From Actinobacteria bacterium ADurb.Bin346 (lineage in GTDB: Bacteria; Actinomycetota; Humimicrobiia; Humimicrobiales; Humimicrobiaceae): 15,344 nt of DNA. Where the stretch lies: positions 1 through 15,344 of the forward strand of contig MWAX01000147.1 of NCBI GenBank assembly GCA_002068775.1, given 5' to 3'. How positions within the stretch are numbered: the first letter of the stretch is position 1; each line of letters begins with the position of its first letter. The position numbers and the translations under genes are program-made. The notes below the pieces were generated by a model. That model was not told where the DNA came from and searched no databases. It saw only the letters and a program-made list of their open reading frames with translations. Below are positions 6,837 to 13,622 of the stretch, piece by piece.

Positions 6837-7280
6837 TTAAATCACCCCGTTTTTATTTTTTATTTATTTATTTATTGTCACTATTGGCACGTTTATATTT
6901 TACAGATAATAAAACTTTTATTTAACGAAAATTTTTATATAAAATTTATAATAAGCTTAAAAATAAACAGATTTTTAAAAATATCACTCAAAAATTATTA
7001 TATTTTAAATTTTAACATAAAAAAAGATAATATTACATAAACAGGACATTTGATATAAAGATTTTTAAATTTTTATAAAAAATATAGGATAAATTTCAAT
7101 AAGGATTCAAAGACATAAGGCAAATCAGAAACGAAAGAACAGATGAACTCTTCAGGAGAATATAATTCTATAAATTATAATGATTTTGATCAATTCATGG
7201 TTTCAGAAAAAAATCAGGAGACATTGTTTTGTTGAAAGATTATTTAAGTGATTAAACCTGCCTTTTTATATATTTATTAT
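6837..7280. other. AT-rich gene-free stretch upstream of the synthase operon
   Basis: This 444-nt stretch separates the operon's first gene from the 3' end of rtcB; both flanking genes are on the minus strand. It must hold the operon promoter and probably the rtcB terminator. The strand is so A/T-rich (TTTA runs at 6859-6876, a 12-nt palindrome ATTTTTAAAAAT near 6971) that many TATAAT-like strings occur, and I cannot pick a promoter. The only clear signal is the GGGGTGAT ribosome site next to the synthase ATG. The right half (about 7085-7260) is less biased and holds only open stretches of about 40 codons or fewer, with no convincing gene. Confidence 0.6.
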
Positions 7281-8732
7281 TTAGCCTTTAATAACTCCAA
7301 GCGGTTCAAGCATGACTACTTTTTTTGATAATCCCGCATTGTGTGCCACTTCCACAACTTTGCTTACATCCTTATATGCTGCCGGCGCTTCCTCGGCTAG
7401 TCCGGAAAGACTCTGCGCCAGCACCACTATCCCTTTGTCCTTTAAAAGCTGCTTCTGCAGCTCTGAGCCATCTATCTGTTTTTTTGCCTGGGTCCTGCTT
7501 AAGATTCTTCCTGCACCGTGGCACGTTGAGCCAAAGCTTTCCTGCATGGCTCTCTGTGTACCTGTCATTATAAAGGAATACCTGCCCATATCCCCGGGTA
7601 TTATTACCGGCTGCCCTATGTCCTTGTAGACTTCAGGTATGCCCGCGCTTTCCGGCCCGAATGCTCTTGTTGCGCCTTTTCTGTGGACACAGACTTTACA
7701 GTCAGCTCCGTTTATTCTGTGTGTCTCAATTTTTGCTATATTATGAGAAACATCATATACAAGGCTCATGTCAAGCTTTTTTGCTGATGAGCCAAAAATG
7801 CTTTCAAAGGCAAGCCTGACCCAGTGCGCAAGACAATGCCTGTTTACCATAGCATAATTCACGGCACAAACCATTGCCCCAAAATACCTTTTGCCTTCAG
7901 ATGAGTTAAGCGGCGCGCATGCGAGCTGCCTGTCAGCAATTGATGCATTTCGCCAGAAAGGTGTCTGCTGCATGACTTTCAGATAGTCTCCGCAAACCTG
8001 GTGGCCAAGACCCCTTGAGCCTGAATGTATCATTACAGTCAACTGACCCTCATAAAGCCCCATGACATCTGCAGCCCTGCCGTCATAGATTTTACTTACT
8101 TTCTGCAGTTCAAGAAAATGATTGCCTGAGCCTAAGGAGCCCACCTGGTCATTTCCTCTCTCACAGGCTTCCCTGCTGACATAATCAGGGTTTGCACCTT
8201 CCATGCAGCCGTTTTCTTCAATGCACACACTATCTTCTTCCCAGCCGTACCCGCTTTTTATTGCCCATGGCACACCGCCGGTAAATAATTTATGCATCTC
8301 ATGTTTGGAAAGTTTTATCCTGCCTTTACTGCCCACACCTTTTGGTATTGCCCCGTTAAGTTTGTACATAATATCTTCCAGTTTGTTCTTTATGCTTGAA
8401 GCTTCAATATTTGTGCGCAGCAACCTTACTCCGCAGCTTATATCAAAACCCACTCCCCCGGGAGATATTACCCCATCTTCAATGCCAAATGCAGCAACTC
8501 CGCCAATCGGAAACCCGTAACCGAAATGGATATCCGGCATTGCATATGAAGCATTTATGATTCCGGGAAGCCCGGCCACATTCACTACCTGATCAATTGT
8601 ATTTTCCGATCTGGCGTGCTCGAACAGAATGTCATCTGCATATATTATACCGGGGACTCTCATTCCCTTTGTGGTATCCTTTTCTATTTCCCACTTATAT
8701 TCGCTAAGTCTTTTTATTTTATAATCTGCCAT
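7281..8732 (-). CDS. rtcB: RNA-splicing ligase RtcB
   Basis: About 483 residues, the usual RtcB length. RtcB joins RNA 2',3'-cyclic phosphate (or 3'-phosphate) ends to 5'-OH ends with GTP and Mn2+, in tRNA splicing or RNA repair. Motifs seen: GGVGFDISCGVRLL with the Mn-ligand Cys at C100, VMIHSGSRGLGHQV, HRKGATRAFGPE, and GSTCHGAGRILSR with H405 as the expected guanylylated His. The protein ends in GVIKG, the conserved C-terminal Lys-Gly. Start choice: a GTG at 8744 extends the frame by four codons but lies inside the GAGGTGA ribosome site. The ATG at 8732 (MADYKIK) is 8 nt from that site and is the better start. Archease lies 64 nt upstream on the same strand, the familiar ligase-activator pairing. 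Confidence 0.96.
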   Translation of the reverse strand: MADYKIKRLSEYKWEIEKDTTKGMRVPGIIYADDILFEHARSENTIDQVVNVAGLPGIINASYAMPDIHFGYGFPIGGVAAFGIEDGVISPGGVGFDISCGVRLLRTNIEASSIKNKLEDIMYKLNGAIPKGVGSKGRIKLSKHEMHKLFTGGVPWAIKSGYGWEEDSVCIEENGCMEGANPDYVSREACERGNDQVGSLGSGNHFLELQKVSKIYDGRAADVMGLYEGQLTVMIHSGSRGLGHQVCGDYLKVMQQTPFWRNASIADRQLACAPLNSSEGKRYFGAMVCAVNYAMVNRHCLAHWVRLAFESIFGSSAKKLDMSLVYDVSHNIAKIETHRINGADCKVCVHRKGATRAFGPESAGIPEVYKDIGQPVIIPGDMGRYSFIMTGTQRAMQESFGSTCHGAGRILSRTQAKKQIDGSELQKQLLKDKGIVVLAQSLSGLAEEAPAAYKDVSKVVEVAHNAGLSKKVVMLEPLGVIKG

Positions 8733-8740
8733 TTTACGTT

Positions 8741-8747
8741 TCACCTC
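8741..8747 (-). promoter_or_regulatory. Shine-Dalgarno of rtcB
   Basis: GAGGTGA on the minus strand, 8 nt before ATG at 8732. It contains the competing in-frame GTG (8742-8744), which argues against initiation there. Confidence 0.7.
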
Positions 8748-8796
8748 ATCAAATAAATTATATGTCAGTTAATATATTTAAAAAATTCATTAAACG

Positions 8797-9279
8797 TCAC
8801 ACATCAAATATGACCATTCCTGTCCAGCGGCCTTTATTTGCAAAATCCTTTTTTAATGAAAGTTTATGATAAGTAGGAGCTTTCACTGCAAGGTAAAGTT
8901 CATGAAAAGACGGCTTGATTTTCTCACCATAAACATTTGCAGATAGTTTGATTTTTTTACTCTTATTTTCTTTTATTGCCACATCAAATTTTGAAAACAG
9001 CATCTTTTTTATTTCATGCAGGTATATAAGCTTTTCAAGCCAGGCAACAAGAAGGCCTTCAACACCCATTTCCGGGCTGGATGAAATGCGCATTCTTATT
9101 TGTTTTTGCGGCTTCACTTTTTTAATGCTGCAGATAATAGAAAACATCCCTTCCGCTGCGATTTCAAAGGCTTTTTCAAGGCTCTCTGCAGTAAGGCTGA
9201 TTCCGGTATCTGCCGGATGCTCTATGATGACAAAACCTTCAGTGTCTGTATCTGCTTTTTCTGTTTTTTCTTTTTTCAT
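8797..9279 (-). CDS. archease (RtcB activator, MTH1598/TM1083 family)
   Basis: The 160-residue protein has the archease hallmarks: the N-terminal EHPADTGI strand with the metal-binding Asp region, the ESLEKAFEIAAEGMFSII helix, a GVEGLLVAWLEKLIYL segment, and the C-terminal VKAPTYHKL...GRWTGMVIFDV, close to the family's 'VKAVTYH...VVFDI'. Archease speeds the guanylylation and turnover of RtcB and widens its nucleotide use. rtcB follows 64 nt downstream on the same strand, so co-expression is likely. The first 14 residues are a Lys/Glu/Asp-rich tail ahead of the conserved fold. No clear Shine-Dalgarno precedes ATG at 9279, so the exact start is less certain than the identity. Confidence 0.93.
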   Translation of the reverse strand: MKKEKTEKADTDTEGFVIIEHPADTGISLTAESLEKAFEIAAEGMFSIICSIKKVKPQKQIRMRISSSPEMGVEGLLVAWLEKLIYLHEIKKMLFSKFDVAIKENKSKKIKLSANVYGEKIKPSFHELYLAVKAPTYHKLSLKKDFANKGRWTGMVIFDV

Positions 9280-9607
9280 TTTATCATTTTAATTGGTATT
9301 ACAAATTGCGCTTAAATGATTGCGCTTAAATGACGCCTGATCCCTTCTGCAAGACGTCTTATATGCTTTTTAAATAGCTGCTCTGCTAAAGCTGCAGCGA
9401 TTTTTTTATAATCAGCGTATTAAATTTCCCAGCCTGATTTTTTATATATTCTCTGATTTATAATTAGGTTGACTTATGCCTTGATTTGCAGCAGGCTCTG
9501 CCTGTTTTTCTATTTCTGTCTCTATTTTAACTTAATAAATATTAGTATACAATTGTGCCAATTTTATTAATAAATATTAAAATAATGCACATAAAACTGG
9601 AAATTAA
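9280..9607. other. divergent spacer between archease and the K+ channel gene
   Basis: This 328-nt stretch must carry the promoters of archease (minus) and ktrB (plus). It contains a perfect 14-bp tandem repeat at 9305-9332. On the minus strand it holds protein-like open stretches broken by a stop and a frame change (about 9312-9531), which could be a decayed small gene. A weak plus-strand promoter candidate is TTGTGC (9553-9558) with TATTAA (9575-9580). I see no intact gene or RNA gene. Confidence 0.55.
9305..9332. repeat. perfect 14-bp tandem repeat in the archease/ktrB spacer
   Basis: ATTGCGCTTAAATG occurs twice in direct succession (9305-9318, 9319-9332). It lies 26 nt upstream of the archease start on the minus strand, where a regulator could bind, but simple duplication is equally possible. 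Confidence 0.85.
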
Positions 9608-10954
9608 ATGAAAGAGATACCGGTTATATCTTCCAAGACCCAGCGCCTGATTGGTTTCCAGGTAATGGCTGCCTTTGCTGGAGCTATTCTCACCGGGGCA
9701 TTGATACTTATGATTCCGCATATGACAGTATCGGGCAGCATCAGATTTGTTGACGCTCTGTTTACATCAACATCTGCAATATGTGTAACCGGACTTATTG
9801 TCCAGGACACAGCAAAATATTTTACAGACCTTGGAAAGTCTGTGATACTGATACTAATACAGCTTGGCGGACTTGGAATTATGACTGTTGGCTCGATTTT
9901 TGGGCTTATTCTTGGAAAGAAGATACAAATAAAAGATAAGTTTTATATAGATTCAAGTTTTGGGCCCAGACAGCCTTTTAGAGCTTCGAGATTTTTCGGC
10001 ATAATAGCAGTGACAACAGCAGTAATTGAGCTCACCGGCACTTTTGTTATGTTTCTTCTGTTTCATTTTAAATATGCTTATCCTTTAAAGACTTCTTTTT
10101 TATACGGGCTCTTCCACAGTGTAAGCGCATTTAACAATGCTGGTTTTGCACTTTATTCAAATAATCTTGAGGGCCTTGTTTCAGATGCAGTGGCAAACCT
10201 TAATATCATGCTTCTCATTATCATAGGAGGCATTGGCTTTCCTGTTATTTCTGAAATAATAAGTTATCGTAAAACAAGAAAATTGTCCCTGCATGCAAAA
10301 GTAGTTTTTCTTGTAACTTTCATTCTCATTTTTGGAGGAGCGCTTGTTTTCTGGCTTTTTGAATTTAAAAATCCCCAGACTCTGGCTGCAAAACCATTTG
10401 TAACCCAGGTCCTTTCGAGTTTTTTCCAGGTTGTAACAGCTCGCACTGCTGGATTTAATACTCTGCAAATTGGGAAATTAACTCAATTTACTCTTTTCTT
10501 TTTGACAATACTCATGTTTATAGGTGCATCTCCGGGGGGTACTGGCGGCGGCATAAAGACAACTACATTTGCAGTGGTGACTGCCGGTTCTTTAAGTGCG
10601 CTTAGGGGACGCAACCAGGTAGTGCTTTTCAGAAAAAAACTTCCTGACGGAGTCTTCCAGAGAGCGCTGACGGTCACATTTGCTGCAATGGTGCTGATCG
10701 TAGTTTCAACGATAGGGGTGCTTCTGCTCGAAAAATGCAGTTTGACAGAAGCAATATTTGAGGTAACATCAGCATTTGGCACTGTGGGGCTAAGTACCGG
10801 TATTACATTCGGTTTGACTGCCGGCAGCAAGGTGATATTGATACTTTGCATGTATATTGGTAGAATTGGCATCAGCACCCTTGCTCTTGCCCTTGCTATG
10901 AGAACCAGCGCAGACAGGTTGTTTCATATAGAAGAAAATATGACCATAGGGTAA
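9608..10954 (+). CDS. ktrB: TrkH/KtrB-type K+ uptake channel subunit
   Basis: The 448-residue integral membrane protein has the KtrB rather than the longer TrkH length. It shows the four M1-P-M2 repeats of the superfamily, with a selectivity-filter glycine in each pore loop: SAICVTGL (G62), SAFNNAGFAL (G179), TARTAGFNTL (G282) and SAFGTVGLS (G394). Each loop is flanked by strongly hydrophobic helices. A Gly-rich stretch GASPGGTGGGIKTTT around 311-325 matches the conserved intramembrane loop region that gates Ktr channels. The protein forms a dimer that moves K+ (often Na+-coupled in Ktr) across the cytoplasmic membrane, controlled by the RCK protein encoded downstream. The ribosome site before ATG at 9608 is weak (CTGGAAA). 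A clear intrinsic terminator follows the gene, so the channel may be made in excess of its regulator. Confidence 0.93.
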   Translation: MKEIPVISSKTQRLIGFQVMAAFAGAILTGALILMIPHMTVSGSIRFVDALFTSTSAICVTGLIVQDTAKYFTDLGKSVILILIQLGGLGIMTVGSIFGLILGKKIQIKDKFYIDSSFGPRQPFRASRFFGIIAVTTAVIELTGTFVMFLLFHFKYAYPLKTSFLYGLFHSVSAFNNAGFALYSNNLEGLVSDAVANLNIMLLIIIGGIGFPVISEIISYRKTRKLSLHAKVVFLVTFILIFGGALVFWLFEFKNPQTLAAKPFVTQVLSSFFQVVTARTAGFNTLQIGKLTQFTLFFLTILMFIGASPGGTGGGIKTTTFAVVTAGSLSALRGRNQVVLFRKKLPDGVFQRALTVTFAAMVLIVVSTIGVLLLEKCSLTEAIFEVTSAFGTVGLSTGITFGLTAGSKVILILCMYIGRIGISTLALALAMRTSADRLFHIEENMTIG

Positions 10955-10986
10955 TTACTGAAGGTCAATTATGAAATATGTGATTT

Positions 10987-11015
10987 AAAAGCCGGTTTTA
11001 TAGGCTTTTTATTTT
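10987..11015 (+). terminator. intrinsic terminator after ktrB
   Basis: AAAAGCC (10987-10993) pairs with GGCTTTT (11003-11009) around a 9-nt loop. A U-rich tail follows (TTTTT-A-TTTTT to 11016). It lies 32 nt after the ktrB stop and before ktrA, so it should end or weaken transcription between the two partners. Confidence 0.8.
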
Positions 11016-11030
11016 TAATAAAAAATTTAA

Positions 11031-11062
11031 TTAAAATATCTGGTAATTAAAATATCTGGTAA
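11031..11062. repeat. perfect 16-bp tandem repeat just upstream of ktrA
   Basis: TTAAAATATCTGGTAA is present twice without a gap (11031-11046 and 11047-11062), ending 12 nt before the ktrA ATG. The core ATATCTGGTAA also occurs after the RRM gene (13522-13532, and inverted near 13436). The position suggests an operator or promoter element, but function is inferred from location only. Confidence 0.85.
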
Positions 11063-11074
11063 AATTATAAAGTC

Positions 11075-11734
11075 ATGAAAAAACAATTCCTTATCATTGG
11101 ACTCGGCAGGTTCGGTGCCAGTGTTGCCAGAACCCTATCAAAAGCCGGCCATACTGTAATCGGTATTGACCAGTCTGAAGACAGGATTCAAAGAGTGGCC
11201 TCTGAAATAAATGATGCGATAAAATGCGATGCCACTGACGCTGAGATACTCGATTCCCTGGGCATCAGGGATTTTGAAGCAGTCATTGTGGCAATCGGTG
11301 AAAAATACATCCAGAATTCCATACTCGTAACTCTTATCCTCAAAGAAAAAGGCGCAAAGAAAATCATAGCAAAGGCAGGTACGCAGACCCAGGGCAGGGT
11401 ACTTTCAAAAGTCGGGGCGGACACAATTGTCTATCCTGAAAAAGACATGGGTGAGCGGGTAGCTAAAAATCTTATCAGTACCAATGTGCTTGACTTCCTT
11501 GAAGTTGGGTCAGAAATAAGCATAATAGAAATAATTGCTCCGGCAATAATGGTCGGGCATAGCCTGATTGAATTAAATTTAAGAAATAAATACGGTATTA
11601 ACATAATTTCCATAAAAACTAATAAAAATGAGATAAAAAGCCCCCCTGACACCAATTACAGGTTACAACCTGACGATATAGTCACACTTATTGGAGAAAA
11701 CAGGCAGCTTAAGAAACTGGGGTTTATAGAATAG
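11075..11734 (+). CDS. ktrA: KtrA/TrkA-type RCK regulatory subunit of the K+ channel
   Basis: The 219-residue protein has a single RCK unit, the KtrA size (TrkA has two). Residues 5-32 form the Rossmann nucleotide-binding start: G9-L-G11-R-F-G14 and the acidic D32 at the end of the second strand (VIGID). An RCK_N domain runs to about 140. The remainder (about 140-219) is a RCK_C domain ending in DIVTLIGENRQLKKL. KtrA rings bind ATP/ADP or NAD(H) and cyclic-di-AMP in many bacteria and gate the KtrB dimer on the cytoplasmic face. The gene follows ktrB by 120 nt with a terminator and tandem repeats between them. No Shine-Dalgarno is visible before ATG at 11075; TATAAA (11066-11071) lies only 3 nt from it. 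Confidence 0.93.
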   Translation: MKKQFLIIGLGRFGASVARTLSKAGHTVIGIDQSEDRIQRVASEINDAIKCDATDAEILDSLGIRDFEAVIVAIGEKYIQNSILVTLILKEKGAKKIIAKAGTQTQGRVLSKVGADTIVYPEKDMGERVAKNLISTNVLDFLEVGSEISIIEIIAPAIMVGHSLIELNLRNKYGINIISIKTNKNEIKSPPDTNYRLQPDDIVTLIGENRQLKKLGFIE

Positions 11735-11931
11735 ATCAAATAGATTAACATTACTGCAGGTAACCGGATAGCATATTTAGATTTTTATCAAACACACAAT
11801 CAATTATACCGGCGTCAAACCTTATCTAAAGTATTGCTGAGAAACTGAATAAAAAAAACAAAAAGTATATTAAAAACATAAAAAATCAATTAAAATTACC
11901 TGGTTTTATAAGTGAGTTTTAAGAGGAAAAA

Positions 11932-12864
11932 ATGTCTGAAGAGTTAAAAAGCACTAATGGCAGCAACAGTGCTATATCAAGACTGCCGTTAAAAGAAGCA
12001 ATGGCAAATGGAGATTTTGCAGTTACATGTGAAATAGGACCGCCCAAAGGCGTTGATACTGCAGAAATTTATGAAGTAGGAGAAATACTGAAAGGACTGG
12101 TCAACGGTATAAATGTTACAGACCTTCAAAGTTCAGTGATGAGGCTTGGCTCCCTGGCAGCATGTCATATGCTTAAAGATATGGGGCATGATCCTATTTT
12201 CCAGATGACCTGCAGGGATCGTAACAGGCTTGCCCTTCAATCTGACCTTCTCAGTGCATATGCTCTAGGAATCAGGAATGTACTTTCACTTACCGGTGAC
12301 CATACAACAACTGGCGACCATCCACAGGCAAAGCCCGTTTATGACCTTGATTCTGTAAGCCTGCTGTATACAATGTCGAAACTTGAAGAAGGGCTTGATC
12401 TTGTTGACAATCCGCTTAAGGGCAAACCTTCCTTTTTTAAGGGGGCAGTTGTAAATCCGGGAGCGGATACAGATGCTTCTCTTAACTTGCAACTGATGAA
12501 AATGCAGAAAAAAATAGACGCAGGTGCACAGTTTTTTCAGACTCAGGCAGTATTTGATGAAAGAGTCATGGAAAAATTTGCAATTAAGATCGAAAAGCTG
12601 GGAATAAAAGTGCCTGTTATGGCAGGAGTAATACTGCTGAAATCTGAGAAAATGGCAAATTACATGAACAAGAATGTTCCGGGCATATTTGTTCCAAAAA
12701 ACATTATTGACAGGATGGCTGCAACAACTGATAAAGTATCAATGTGCCTTGAAATACTTACAGAACTGATTACCAGATTAAAACCATATTGCGCAGGTGT
12801 CCATATACAGGCGCTTGGCTGGGAAAAGCATGTCCCTGCGCTTATTGAGAATGTGGGCATATAA
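11932..12864 (+). CDS. metF: 5,10-methylenetetrahydrofolate reductase (MetF, Wood-Ljungdahl-type)
   Basis: The 310-residue flavin TIM-barrel protein would reduce methylene-THF to methyl-THF, for methionine synthesis or the methyl branch of the Wood-Ljungdahl pathway. FAVTCEIGPPKGVD includes E34, matching the catalytic Glu of E. coli MetF (E28). LTGDHTTTGDHPQAKPVYDLDSV is the folate/FAD-binding segment and has the form typical of MetF from acetogens and relatives, as does the ending GVHIQALGWEKHVP. In such organisms MetF often works with a zinc/iron-sulfur partner MetV, but no metV lies beside it here. Start: ATG at 11932 with AAGAGGA 4 nt upstream; a short polar tail precedes the barrel. The gene stands alone, about 197 nt after ktrA and 188 nt before the RRM gene. 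Confidence 0.92.
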   Translation: MSEELKSTNGSNSAISRLPLKEAMANGDFAVTCEIGPPKGVDTAEIYEVGEILKGLVNGINVTDLQSSVMRLGSLAACHMLKDMGHDPIFQMTCRDRNRLALQSDLLSAYALGIRNVLSLTGDHTTTGDHPQAKPVYDLDSVSLLYTMSKLEEGLDLVDNPLKGKPSFFKGAVVNPGADTDASLNLQLMKMQKKIDAGAQFFQTQAVFDERVMEKFAIKIEKLGIKVPVMAGVILLKSEKMANYMNKNVPGIFVPKNIIDRMAATTDKVSMCLEILTELITRLKPYCAGVHIQALGWEKHVPALIENVGI

Positions 12865-12899
12865 TTTTTAAAAGCCAGTATGTTTGCCTGAATTAACTG

Positions 12900-12934
12900 T
12901 TGAACATTTAATTTAATAGGATTGAACTATTAAT
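12900..12934. repeat. direct repeats TTGAACwwTTAAT upstream of the RRM gene
   Basis: TTGAACATTTAAT (12900-12912) and TTGAACTATTAAT (12922-12934) match at 11 of 13 positions. They are 22 bp apart start to start, about two DNA turns, a layout often seen for dimeric regulators. In this AT-rich spacer chance similarity is possible. Confidence 0.45.
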
Positions 12935-13052
12935 GTATTTTTTTAATTTAATGATAGAATAATTTACTATAGGAAATTAGACTGATAAATAAAACAACAA
13001 GGATAATTCCTGTTTTTATACAATAAAATAAGATGCCTGAAAGGAAAAATAA

Positions 13053-13409
13053 GTGAATAAAAAGCTGTACGTAGGTAACCTTGAGTATTCAATAACAGAC
13101 AAGGAACTGGAGGATTATTTTTCAACCGCCGGAAAGGTTATATATTCAAAAGTTATAACCGGTATGGACGGCAGACCTCGCGGTTTTGGTTTTGTTGAAA
13201 TGGAGACCGAGGAAGAAGCAAAAAATGCAATGGAAACCCTGAACCAGTCAAGCTTCAAGAACAGGACAATAGTCGTTAATGAAGCAAAACAAATGAAAAG
13301 CAGCAGAGATCCTTCAGAAAGAGACAGCAGAGGCCCAAGGACTTTTGACAGAAAACCAAAAGACGACCTGAATTCAAAGCTCAGAGAGCTCAGAAAAAGA
13401 TTTAATTAA
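13053..13409 (+). CDS. single-RRM RNA-binding protein (bacterial/cyanobacterial Rbp-like)
   Basis: The 118-residue protein has one RNA recognition motif: RNP2 LYVGNL at 5-10 and RNP1 RGFGFVEM at 43-50, with betaalphabeta spacing intact through about residue 80. A basic, Ser/Arg/Asp-rich tail follows (about 83-118, ending LRELRKRFN), which probably adds nonspecific RNA contacts. Bacterial members are often cold-responsive and may act as RNA chaperones; that role here is inference. The start is GTG at 13053, preceded by GAAAGGA with suitable spacing. The gene lies alone between long AT-rich spacers with repeats on both sides, consistent with independent regulation. A possible weak stem before it (12971-12979 with 13004-13011) could belong to a structured leader. 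Confidence 0.93.
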   Translation: MNKKLYVGNLEYSITDKELEDYFSTAGKVIYSKVITGMDGRPRGFGFVEMETEEEAKNAMETLNQSSFKNRTIVVNEAKQMKSSRDPSERDSRGPRTFDRKPKDDLNSKLRELRKRFN

Positions 13410-13435
13410 AAGTCTGCTAATACAATCAGTAATTC

Positions 13436-13532
13436 TTGCCAGATATATGTAATACATCATATTATAAGTATGAGCATATATCTATAATACGGTGCATATT
13501 AAATATAGTTTGTTAATCCATATATCTGGTAA
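13436..13532. repeat. 14-bp inverted repeat downstream of the RRM gene
   Basis: TTGCCAGATATATG (13436-13449) is complementary to CATATATCTGGTAA (13519-13532) at all positions if one G-U pair is allowed. The two arms enclose 69 nt of very AT-rich sequence. In RNA this would close a long stem-loop in the 3' region of the RRM transcript or the leader of the ABC-F gene. The arm contains the same core as the tandem repeat before ktrA. Confidence 0.7.
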
Positions 13533-13555
13533 GAAAATATTTTTAAGACACCAGT

Positions 13556-13577
13556 AAATCAGCTAATAAACTGATTT
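13556..13577 (+). terminator. possible weak stem-loop before the ABC-F gene
   Basis: AAATCAG (13556-13562) can pair with CTGATTT (13571-13577) around an 8-nt loop. The stem is AT-rich and the downstream T-run is interrupted, so termination would be weak. It could instead be part of a leader structure of the ABC-F gene. Confidence 0.35.
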
Positions 13578-13622
13578 ATATTTCATATTGCTTAAATGAT
13601 TTGATCGGCTGCTAACCTTAAT

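Noticed and set aside
6855..6880. Repeated TTTA units near the synthase operon start
   Set aside because: Low-complexity AT-rich sequence; not evidence for an iteron, origin or CRISPR.
7115..7235. Short open stretches (for example ATG at 7143, 30 codons) in the AT-rich spacer
   Set aside because: Too short, no ribosome site, several competing frames, and no recognisable domain; not distinguishable from chance.
8742..8744. GTG as an upstream start for rtcB
   Set aside because: It lies inside the GAGGTGA ribosome site, which is correctly spaced for the ATG at 8732.
12769..12780. A copy of the TACCAGAT core (inverse of the spacer element) inside metF
   Set aside because: It lies in ordinary coding sequence (LITRL) and is explained by codon use.
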